Source: Xiphydria camelus
Lineage: Eukaryota > Arthropoda > Insecta > Hymenoptera > Xiphydriidae
Direction of reading: 5' to 3'
Length of the DNA stretch: 64,000 nt
Assembly: GCA_963678675.1 (NCBI GenBank)
Contig: OY783195.1
Location: 754,001-818,000, forward strand
Shown piece by piece: positions 38,601-48,573 of the stretch. The position numbers and the translations under genes are program-made. A model generated the notes under the pieces. The model ran no database searches and was not told where the DNA came from. It saw only the letters and a program-made list of their open reading frames with translations. Positions within the stretch are counted from its first letter, which is position 1. Each line of letters begins with the position of its first letter.

Positions 38601-41600
38601 ATAAATATATAACGTGAAAGAAGTTATACGACGGCTGATTTTATAGCGTTAAAATCCGCCGTCGCGATCAATTCTATCACACCCGAATAATTGTATCCGG
38701 CAATCGGCTGCAAATTGCAATATCACGTACCGTTCGTAATACTGTCGACCGTGAACAGCATTTCGATCGGTACTGCCGCGTTAGCTGGACAAAGCTATAT
38801 ACTGAAAAGTGAATCATTTAAACCTAAATGAAAAAGCTGAAATGACGAATGTCACTGCATTTGAATGCTGTACAACAGAAAATGTAGTAAAAGGAAAGGA
38901 AAGGAGGAATTGAAAGGTAGTAACAATGAATGAAAGTTATTCGTAACTGGCCGAGTTTGATTGTTTGTTTGTGCGGGATACTGTACCTATCCCACTGGCA
39001 GTCCCATCCAGGGGGTGCTGCTGCTTTCTCTAATCGACTCAATTCACGACCCGTCCCCATCAGCCAGTTGCAGAAATAGTTCTCCTTCAAATCACCAGCC
39101 TCCCAAGCGCCAAGTAACGTCTGAGATACAATACAGAGTGCACTTATGTTTCGGAGAAATATACTATTATAACAATTGTGTGCAAAACACTTACTTGAAG
39201 TTGTATAGCCATGACCTGGACTGCTGATGCTGGTTGGCTACCCTCGGATAAAAACTTGAGCTTCTCCATGATAGTTCCGGTTAAAAGTTTAAGATCACTT
39301 TTCTGTTCTTCAGTCTTTTCATCGCTCTTAACACTTTCTTCCGCCTTTGTATTTATAGTTTCTCCTTTGACAAAACTGATGCCACTGCTGCTATTGTTAC
39401 CACTCGTTACAGGACTACAGCTGGGCACTTCTGGTTTCTCTACATCCGTTTCGGAAAATTCACTTAGCGGTGACTGTTGCTCTTCTTTAAATCCCAATCC
39501 ACGGCATTCAAAGACATTTGGAATTGTTGGAGTCGATAGCTGGCCAGCTCCTTCTGTTCTTGTTGTCTGTGCACTGTCAGCATCGCCTTGTTTACTTCTG
39601 CTTGGTATATCCGGTCTATTTCTGCTTGGTATAACTGGTGGAATTTACGAGATATTAAAACGCGTTGAACTGATAATTGCGGTAACGTACAGTGTGGTTC
39701 GAATTTTTAGAGAAGAATACATACCATCAAATGCTATCCGTTTCTTCCTTTGAAAGGCCTTTGACGGAATTTCCAAGTTTTCTAAAAACTTATTCGGCTT
39801 TCCGACAGTTGATTGCACTTCTGCTTCTTCCGCGCCAAAGTTTTCCGATTTCTCATGTTCGGATTTTTCGCTTAACTCCTTCATTTCTTCAAGGAGCATT
39901 CCACTTTCAGACCTTTCAGTACTATCAATGCTATATTCAAAGATACGAGTAACATTTGTCTCCGTACGCTTTACTTCGACTTTCTTTGCGGTACTGTCGT
40001 TGGAAACAATCAAAGATTCGTTCGTCTCGCTCGCATTACTGTCCATTTTCAAAGGATCTCGAAGAGATGATTTAATTGGATCTTTATATTCAGATATTGG
40101 AAACAAGGTTTTGGCTTTTATTCCTTTTGGAGATGCATCATCCTCTGCGTCGGAGTCGTCACTGTAACCAGCGACCAGAGAAACTTTAAATTCTGCTCCA
40201 GACGCAAAAGGAAATGCACTTTGATTCGTCTCGAGTCGCGCACTTTTATGCATTTCTTCGTCATCCAATCTCGCGATACACGGTTTATGATCTATTGGTG
40301 CTTCGCTTTCAACTTGAGATACGATATTAGCGGTCTCATCCTTGATCAAAGTCTCAACAAATTCAGGAACTTCTCCACCTAACGATTGTAATAATTTCGC
40401 TTGACCTTTCAGCCGTTTCAATATATCTTCCTCATCGCCGTTGTGTGATTTTTGAATCGGTTTTTCGGGATCAGGGAATTTTTTACCAGAGAGCGTAGAA
40501 TTCGAGTTCTTTTGTAATTCAGATTTTTCTAATTCTGTTCTCTCATCATGCAATGAGATATTTGCATTTTCAGGACCATGAATCATTGGTATAACACCTG
40601 ATGGAAGGGAGGGACCAATTTCAAACTTCCCACTAGAGTCGTTCGCTTTCTTTTTTATACCCGAATTCATAGATGTAATTTGAGATTTTACACGCGATTT
40701 GACGGAAGAACTATCATTAAATTTATCTTTAATCGGCGATTCGCCGTCACTCATATCAGTTTCGCTTTCCTCGTCGCCAAAGGATGTTATCATCTCAATT
40801 TTCCTGTAACAGATGAAAAGCGAACGTGCGCACAAATGCCAAAACGTGCAACATTTATTTAATTTCGTTCATTAGTTGGTAAGATCATACCCGTCATCCG
40901 ATTCATCGTCCATTCCTACTCGTTTTGGTGAATATCGCTCATTTTTATAGCGATGCTCATTGCGTTGCCTGCCCACTTGTCTATTTCTATTTCTTGCAAC
41001 AACTTCCTTAGGTATCATACCATCGGGAATATTAGTTTGCAGCTCTGGATCTGCAATTGTTTAGATTGGCATGTAGATATTTGGTACAATGAACGATATG
41101 TAGGCATTTATTCGCGACAAGGACAAGACGCATACATGTATTTGAAGAATAACCGGCCCACTGGGCAGCCTGAGAAACGCGCATGGTGGAACCAAATTGT
41201 GCATTTTCCTGTAATAATTTTACTTCAGGTGGCATTTCCCATGTAACTTCGTTTGTCTCTGTGTGCCAATAGTAAGGATAACCAGTTGACTCGTCAAAAC
41301 ATTCTTGCCATACTGAAATAATTATCATTTTATTCGATATCTTGAGTCTCTGTGTATTTTTCATAGTTTACATGCTTGCGGAGAACCGCATAAGATGAAA
41401 TATTCACATGACTGTTGCTGATTCGTAGTAGTTAATTTTCGTCGGGTAGCAATTGCCGTGCTCTGCTTCCCTGCAATGTTTGGTTTTGGGGGCTCAGGAG
41501 CAATGAGTTGAATTTCCTAAAAAATAACAATTTCTATTAGCACTTGGTTAGCAAAATACTGCCTTTTAATTTGATACAAGAGCATATTCTACCTTAAAAA

Positions 41601-41938
41601 AGTCGTTGACTTGATCATCCAATTTACTTGCATCTTGCTTAGATTCTTCAGTTTCGCTATCCGAGTCATACTGACCCAAAAGACTGGCCAATGGGTTATT
41701 TGGTAATTCACTTTGTTCTGGATGATCAACAGCGATTTGTTGATATTTGTCTATACGGGAGAAATACTTGAGATACAGCGTGCTCTTTCTTTGAATAAAT
41801 TGTATCTCAACAGGTATCGATATGGAAATTATATATAAAGAAAGTATAAGAGTAATGTATACTTTGCCAACGTCTCCTGGGAGAGCCTGATTCTTCTCCA
41901 CTAATATCTAAGACAGGTCGTCGCTGTCGTCTCTTCAT
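35611..41938 (-). CDS. FNBP4: Formin-binding protein 4 (two WW domains)
   Basis: Thirteen minus-strand exons (41863-41938, 41593-41750, 41408-41516, 41193-41312, 40891-41050, 39725-40803, 39195-39634, 38987-39120, 36983-37128, 36652-36906, 36185-36528, 35768-36103, 35611-35697) give 1147 aa. The first WW domain is at about residues 116-150 (WQECFDESTGYPYYWHT... TNEVTWEMP). The second, at about 750-785, is split by a 1.86-kb intron (PPGWDCQWDR, then SHKRYYYRNATSGAAQWTYPE). A central low-complexity acidic region, a coiled KRKK-rich stretch and a proline-rich segment (PPLPPSPPKPAQPPLPPQ) follow, ending in the conserved GVSKKQKEMSSMVAKWQKAQ. This WW-WW-polyproline order is that of FNBP4, whose WW domains bind formin FH1 prolines; nuclear and splicing-linked roles are reported. 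It starts divergently from COG3. Confidence 0.9.
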
Positions 41939-42442
41939 TGCAAACAATAAATTAGGCTCAATTTTAAATCATCACTTGAAGAAGTTATACGTAGAGTACT
42001 TTAAAGAGCTTCCTGCTTCTTTAAATACATTAGTAGCAAGCTCAACGCCTGCAGCTAGAGGAATTTTTTCAATAAATTTAAGAATTCGTTCTTTAATATT
42101 AACAAATGTCGCATTTAACTAATAAATTCCTTATAATCTTGACAGAGTGACTGATGAGTACCGATTAACTAGAGTTTTTATAGGTTATGTATAGGCACAT
42201 ACAGGGAAGAGTTGATGAAATCTCAAAAAAAAAAAAAAGAGTCCGTTGTAGTTCCCGTATATTCGCCTAGGTAGAGAAGCAACTATCGGACGATGTGGCA
42301 AAAGATGGCTGAACGTCAGTGGTTGAGTTTCTAAAAGTTGTTAAACTTTCCACAGTTATGGGTTTTTAGACAGTTTATTAGCTTCAAACTTACGAAGAAT
42401 TGAAGTATAAGTATCGTGATTTCCTTCAGCAAATGTACGAAA
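41939..42442. promoter_or_regulatory. Bidirectional promoter region FNBP4 / COG3
   Basis: About 500 bp separate the FNBP4 start (minus) from the COG3 start (plus), so the region must carry both promoters and leaders. A 14-base poly-A run lies at about 42224. No TATA box is obvious, which is typical of divergent housekeeping pairs. Confidence 0.5.
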
Positions 42443-44914
42443 ATGGCTAAATTAAAAAGTATTTCCGATAATCTTATAAAATGGGACATGCCAGAAGCTC
42501 CCTTAGCACCTTTATCTAATTCCCAAAGAGATTGGTTGTTGAGTTTGCAAGAAGAAATGTCATCGCTCGATATTATCAGTTATCCAAATGTGTTGGATAC
42601 CGCATCGGATCGAACTAATGGCAGCACGGATGATACCGCAAAACGAATTGAAACCTATCAAGAACTCCTACACCATTACACCACGTTAGAAGGAAGGTAC
42701 ACGTCTACCGAAGATGTGAAATACACGACATATCTCGAGCAGCTTAAAGCTCGCCGGGAAGAATGTCACGATCTGTGTTTGAAAATTCAGAGTGCGTTGC
42801 AAGACTTCACAGCACTGTCTATGCAATACATTGCAGTGTCTAGCAAGACTACATCACTCCACGAGGCCAGTGAGCAGCTCATTTTGGACCAAGAGAAACT
42901 TAATTCGTTCATCGACAGTATAAGTGAGCATGTTAAATACTTCAAAGAAGTTGATTTCATTATGGAAAAATTAGATGCACCAACGTTATCCGTAAACAGT
43001 GAGATATTTTTTAACCTTGTGAATAAAATCGACTCTAACATGGAGTTTATGCAGAACAATGCTCTCTTCAAGGAAAGTAATACTTATCTCGTGAAGTACA
43101 GACACTGCCAATCGAAGACCATAACTCTTATGCAACACTATATCTTTAATTTATTGAGTAACGCCACGGAGAGCATTTTAAATCCAAAGGATAATGCCAG
43201 CATACCTGAGAATTCTGATGCAGCACTGGCATTATTTTATGGAAGGTTCCAAACGATTTTACCTAAAGTAAAACCAGTCATAGAACAGATAGAAGCGAAA
43301 TCTTATAAGAGACAAGAGTATGACGGCTTATTGTCCGAGTGTCATCAGTACTATTTAAGTCATAGGGGATTAGTCTTGGGACCCAGTGTGCAAAAGGCCC
43401 TACAGTCTGTTAAAGAAAGATATAATGGAGATCACTGTAGTTTAGTAAGACATTCTTGCGCGTTATTATTGCATGCCTCCATAGACGAACATAGACTCTT
43501 CCATCAATTTTTCACTAAACAATCAAACGGTTTGGCTGTATATTTGGAAGGTTTATGTACCTCCTTGTATGATACACTGAGGCCTTTCATAATACACATA
43601 AACCATCTGGAAACTTTGGCTGAAATTTGTTGTATATTAAGAATTGAGATGTTAGACGAACACGTCCAGAATAACTTGGAGCCCCTGCAAGGTTTTGGAA
43701 ATATCTGCCTGCAGTTATTGCACGACGTACAGGAGAGGCTCGTATTTCGCGCACATCTATATCTACAGTCAGATATATTGAATTATAATCCCTCTTCGGG
43801 AGATTTAGCGTATCCCGAGAAATTGAAGATGATGGAAGATATCGCAGAGTCTATATCGAATGAAATACGCTCGAAAAAAATCTCCCTATCCTCTTACGAG
43901 AATATTTCGGAACCGATATCCAGGACACATCTCATGATGGATCCTCTCAATCAAAAGTCGCACATTGGTAGCTCACCCGCGGATTTACACGGAATGTGGT
44001 ATCCCACCGTTCGTCGCACGTTAGTATGTTTATCAAGATTGTATAGATGCGTAGACAGGCCCGTATTTCAATCTCTAAGTCAGGAAGCCATATCCGTTTG
44101 CGTGCAGAGCATTGAAAGTGCTAAACAAAAGATTCAAGAAAGGTCGTCGCCACTGGACGCTGAATTATTTCAAGTAAAACACCTGTTGATTCTTCGTGAA
44201 CAAATAGCACCGTTCCAGGTGGACTTCACCATAAAGGAATACAGTTTAGATTTTTCCAAAGTTAAAACAGCAGCATTCGGCTTGCTGGAAAAGCGTTCCA
44301 GACTGTTTACCTTATCCAATAACGCGTTATTAGAATTCCTATTGGAGGGTGCGCCTCAGATGAAGGAACAATTAATCGACTCTAGAAAACACGTTGATGC
44401 TAAGTTGAAGTCAACGTGCCAACGACTGATTCAACACATTACTAATCTTCTGATAGAGCCTCTCGTTAAATTTCTAGAAATTGAAAAAACGCATACGAAT
44501 GTAGACAATGCAAGTTCTGCCCATCCGCAATCACTGGGAAGCGCCGAGAAAGTCTCAGGTATCGTTAGTGAAGCGCAGAGGCTGATCAAATTTAAGCTTC
44601 CGAGCATACAACAGTCTATGCAGCTGTATTTGGCTAATAGGGAAACAGAAAGTATTCTGTTCAGGCCTATAAAGAACAATATCGTCGCTGCTTTCACTCA
44701 ATTGTCGCAGATTGTGAGCAAAAATTATACCGCGGAGGAACTGTTATTAATAGCGTGTCCAATGCCGGAACAGATATCCGTAATGTTAAGTTCAACGAGC
44801 CTCACACAGGGAAGAGTGTCAGCGCCTGTGACGCGAAAACCATCAACCGATGAACAGAGTCAAGGTCTTACTTTAGAACAGGACACGGTTCATTCATCCG
44901 TTGATATTGTGTAG
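42443..44914 (+). CDS. COG3: Conserved oligomeric Golgi complex subunit 3
   Basis: A single uninterrupted frame encodes 823 aa, close to the 828 aa of human COG3. Conserved family stretches include SSKTTSLHEASEQL, DAPTLSVNSEIFF, RDWLLSLQ and SPADLHGMWYPTVRRTLVCL, followed by KHLLILREQIAPF and NNALLEFLLEGAP. COG3 is part of lobe A of the COG tethering complex, which holds retrograde vesicles at the Golgi. I chose MAKLKS at 42443 over an in-frame ATG nine codons upstream (42416), because the extension MISFSKCTK is not family-like; either is possible. The complete lack of introns is unusual beside intron-rich neighbours. The gene is convergent with MUS81, whose stop lies 262 bp downstream. Confidence 0.96.
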   Translation: MAKLKSISDNLIKWDMPEAPLAPLSNSQRDWLLSLQEEMSSLDIISYPNVLDTASDRTNGSTDDTAKRIETYQELLHHYTTLEGRYTSTEDVKYTTYLEQLKARREECHDLCLKIQSALQDFTALSMQYIAVSSKTTSLHEASEQLILDQEKLNSFIDSISEHVKYFKEVDFIMEKLDAPTLSVNSEIFFNLVNKIDSNMEFMQNNALFKESNTYLVKYRHCQSKTITLMQHYIFNLLSNATESILNPKDNASIPENSDAALALFYGRFQTILPKVKPVIEQIEAKSYKRQEYDGLLSECHQYYLSHRGLVLGPSVQKALQSVKERYNGDHCSLVRHSCALLLHASIDEHRLFHQFFTKQSNGLAVYLEGLCTSLYDTLRPFIIHINHLETLAEICCILRIEMLDEHVQNNLEPLQGFGNICLQLLHDVQERLVFRAHLYLQSDILNYNPSSGDLAYPEKLKMMEDIAESISNEIRSKKISLSSYENISEPISRTHLMMDPLNQKSHIGSSPADLHGMWYPTVRRTLVCLSRLYRCVDRPVFQSLSQEAISVCVQSIESAKQKIQERSSPLDAELFQVKHLLILREQIAPFQVDFTIKEYSLDFSKVKTAAFGLLEKRSRLFTLSNNALLEFLLEGAPQMKEQLIDSRKHVDAKLKSTCQRLIQHITNLLIEPLVKFLEIEKTHTNVDNASSAHPQSLGSAEKVSGIVSEAQRLIKFKLPSIQQSMQLYLANRETESILFRPIKNNIVAAFTQLSQIVSKNYTAEELLLIACPMPEQISVMLSSTSLTQGRVSAPVTRKPSTDEQSQGLTLEQDTVHSSVDIV

Positions 44915-45176
44915 GGAGTCTGAACATAAAGGACCCCCCGGATGGAAGTATATGTATGTACTACAGTATTTTCAGTATCGTCGTTGCGGTATGCTGTTGC
45001 TCGCGTCCCTCGCACAGTAATTGTACATATAGAGATGTCTAGTATTTTTTATAGGTATACGCGTATAATGTGGCAAATATTGTACATAATATAACTTTAT
45101 TGAGAAAAGTAAAAGCTGTACATGTTTCTTTTATAAACCAAATATCTCTCGCGTGTAATATATTTATTTGTACTCA
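44915..45176. other. Convergent 3' spacer COG3 / MUS81
   Basis: This is the short shared 3' region of two converging genes. AATAAA on the minus strand (45163-45168 and 45096-45101) can serve MUS81. I see no clear plus-strand signal for COG3, so the two transcripts may overlap. Confidence 0.5.
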
Positions 45177-48100
45177 TTACTGCAGTCTTTGCGTGTAGAA
45201 TCTGTGAATAGTTTTGGCAATTGCCGGTCCCAATTGTCGCTGCAAGGCTCCGACTTTGATATTAGATAGTAACTGTTCGCCATTTGGTGCGGCATTATCT
45301 AAAGCCTTCTTCAATATGAGAGGGGTTTGGTATCTTTCCACTATAGCCGATGCCTTGTCAATGGACATTCCTTTGAGCTGTATCAATTGACGAATGAACA
45401 TCTTTTCCACGCTGTAGTTCTGGAGAAAATAAGAAAATGTAGGAATTTCATTTATACCACGTGTATTTAATATTTGGTACGTCTCATTGTGTGTTATCCA
45501 TTCGCTTCTGAACAAAGTATTTTACATAATTACCTTAACTTTTGACGAAGATTTATTAAACTCTTTATAATCCATAAGACGTACCGAACGATTTAAAGGA
45601 TCTATCGTTTGCAGATCTTGTTTCCTGCTTTGTATCAAATGCTTTTTCTGGAAGAAGATATGTATAAAGCTAATTTTAGTTACTCTACATTTGGTTTCAA
45701 TATGATAATCATATTAATAACATGCCTCGAATATTTCACTTATCATTCCTGTGAGCGTTGCCAAATATTTCATTGACTGAAAGTGATTGTCAGTAAATTT
45801 CACTGTAAAGTTATCATGCACCAATGTATTAATCGATGCCTGATATAGACTCGTTAATGGTATTCCTGCTGTATATTGATTATTGCCGAAACTTTCGATT
45901 AAGTATATAACATTCGGTATTCCGCATCGCTTCAGTCGAAACTGCAATTATTTTTAATGTATATATAAATGTCAAAGTCGGCTTGCGAATTGGAGGAGTA
46001 ACTTTTAGATTGAGAAAATTATAAAAGATCGTTTCCAGCTGTACCTTTTGTCCGTGATATCTTCCATCTCTGATACTCCCGCTTAGATCATCCATGCGCT
46101 TCCTTTCTACTATATAAGGCAATACTAGTTCACGATTGTCATATCTGGATTTGGCTATCCATGCAAAATCGCCAACTTTTAGCTGTCGTACTTCAAATGG
46201 AACTTTAATCTGTGTCAATTCTCTGATGGTAGGACAATTATTCTCTTGAGCTTTATCCTGAATGTTTTTCTTAGCCCTGCCACTTTATGCGCACGAAGAA
46301 TAAGATACGATTATGTGTTGCACTCCTCCCTTGCGTGAAGAGAAGCTTTGCACTCAAAAGTCTACTTCTTAACGACTTACCCGGCTGTTTCTTGCGTATC
46401 GACCAGCAGTACTACATCGAATGTGTGAGGTGCAAACGTGAAAGCGCTTTCCGCCGAATGCGTTAAAAGGTCGGAATCTGTTTCCTTCGTGTTCGTTTTA
46501 TTGTTGTTAATTCGATTAACCGTATCAATTTCATTTATGCCACGATAAAGTAATTTTTCGAACGCCTGATCTTTGCGCTGCTCCACTTTCTCAGCTACCT
46601 CATCCACGATAACGCAATCGTCCGAATCGGAGTCTAATTGTTTAGATACTTCAGGCCGATTATATTGCGACGAGGACGTAGCGTCTGTCTTTAACCCGGT
46701 ATCTTCCAGAATTAAATCTATTTCATTATCCCATAATCTCGACGTCGAATGTGGCGCATTTTGTACCAATAAGTTATCGCCTTCGGCAATCGTCAAATTA
46801 GTAGCGAGCGGTGATCTAGCGTCAATTCTTTGGCTTATTTGGGAAACAGGACTCACGTCCGTAAAATTATTTGAGGCAAACGGTGGCGGTGATTTGATAT
46901 TCGTTTCTTCAGCAAATTGTAATTTCAAAGCAAGTTCATAGTCTGTCAATTCCGATGATTTGAGCGTTGTACTCAGCTCATTTTCTACATCCAAATTGAT
47001 GTATTGAGAAAAATCAAATGATACTGGATCAGTGGAAGCAGTTTTTTCAGGCAGTGACAACGTATCAGTTTTGTCGTAATTTGACGATGTAATCGTTGCG
47101 CTCGGTACGCGGCGTTTTGCGGTATCGGTATACTTGGAAGAATTGGACAATGGCAGTTTGTTGGTACTGTGTCGGGGCACTGACGAATCATTGAAATGGT
47201 CGTAACTCGTCGACGAAGGAACGGTATGATCGATAGAATGCGAAGACTGATGTAGAGAAAAAAGCGGAGAATTCTCGTCAGTTGCTTCTTCTAATTGGAT
47301 AGCCATTGCTACCCCGTGATCCGTCAGTCTGTATCTACGACATGAGCATTTCATTTCTAGAGAAATGCTGCGATTTTTTGGGGGAGTGCATTTGTATTAT
47401 CGATAAAGGGTGATTTTGCGCGTTACCCTTTCAATATCAAGTTCAAAGAAGGAAAGCCTAATGGGAAAATAATAAAATAACATCTTACTTTGCAGGGCTA
47501 CCCTTTTTAGTCACTAAACCCTTTTCAATTAATGTTGACATGCCAGACCACGCGCTATAATACGAGCGTGCAATCTGTGTTTGAAAGGATGTATCACAGA
47601 GGGGCTGCGCTTCCCTCTGTAATTCTACTTTAGTCATGAAACCTGTTGCGCCCAATAAAAGTATACAAATGAAATTCGTTTCGCGATATATCAATCTACA
47701 ATCTTCTTTCTTACCCTTATAATCAGCTTCCTTTGAGTTGTTGTACATAGTCAACAGTATAGCATATGCCCCTGATCTGATAGTTGGTACATATGGTGCT
47801 GCTGGTTTCTGTAAATGACACAATTAAATCAAATAACAGGCATTTCTAGTAAGCATCGGCAATGTATTTATCGGAAGTAGAATTACATTCTTCTTTCCTT
47901 TTGCAGACTCTGTACGATCTGGCGATAATTTTCTCTTAGATTTTGCCATATTTGCAGTGCGGGCTATGTTTTCAGCTTGAGGTAGGCCAAGCATATTATT
48001 GTGTTCTTTTAACTTTTTGTCGATCATGGTGCACATTTTCTTTCCGAAATGCTGTAGAATGTAACAGTCCTTCCCAGTTTCCAGACGCAATGGACATTGT

Positions 48101-48228
48101 TGTAAAGATTTCAGAGCCTTTGACAAAGTAAATTGCATTGGGTTATCTTCCCTTTTTGCCTCGTCTCGCCACTCCATCAACCAAGCCTCGAATAAAGGAT
48201 TTTTAGACCCTCTCTCGTTCCTCTTCAT
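45177..48228 (-). CDS. MUS81: Crossover junction endonuclease MUS81
   Basis: Eight minus-strand exons (47887-48228, 47715-47808, 47489-47642, 46381-47334, 46045-46282, 45726-45941, 45534-45647, 45177-45419) give 784 aa. The N-terminal helix-hairpin-helix part (NPLFEAWLMEWRDEAKR) and a winged-helix region (GLVTKKGSPAKYRLTDHG) precede a long low-complexity insert of about 250 aa in exon 4. The XPF-family nuclease follows, with the acidic residue in LLVDTQET and the ERKxxxD-type motif VERKRMDDLSGSI near residue 572. A C-terminal HhH domain (RQLIQLKGMSIDKASAIV) ends the protein. MUS81 with EME1 cuts stalled forks and recombination intermediates. The insert makes it longer than human MUS81 (551 aa). 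The intron after exon 6 appears to use a GC donor. It starts divergently from XPO4. Confidence 0.93.
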
Positions 48229-48573
48229 TCTCGCACGTGATCTATTAGAATAAGTTAGCAAAATATAAAAATAATGCAAGACAATGTGTGACGTTACCAA
48301 TTCTATCCATTGATAACCGTTATTGGAAATAGTTATACTCTCTTACATCCCCCCCCCAGGCAGTGCGTTTATTGAACCGACTATATATCTGTTTTGTAGT
48401 TTCTCACGATAAGTACAAAATACCCACGATCTTTATTGCATTGTATCATACCGGACACGCACATGGATACAAATGTCACGACCATTTAATTTCATGCAGC
48501 GTGGTATGTACACACAGAATGAAATGCATCGCTTGCATCCAATCAGGCGGAGGAATGCAATTTATTTACGAAA
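48229..48573. promoter_or_regulatory. Bidirectional promoter region MUS81 / XPO4
   Basis: Only 345 bp separate the two opposite start codons. A TTCTAATAG acceptor-like site just upstream of the MUS81 ATG (minus strand, about 48241) hints at a non-coding first exon. A nine-base C run lies at 48351. No TATA box is evident. Confidence 0.5.
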
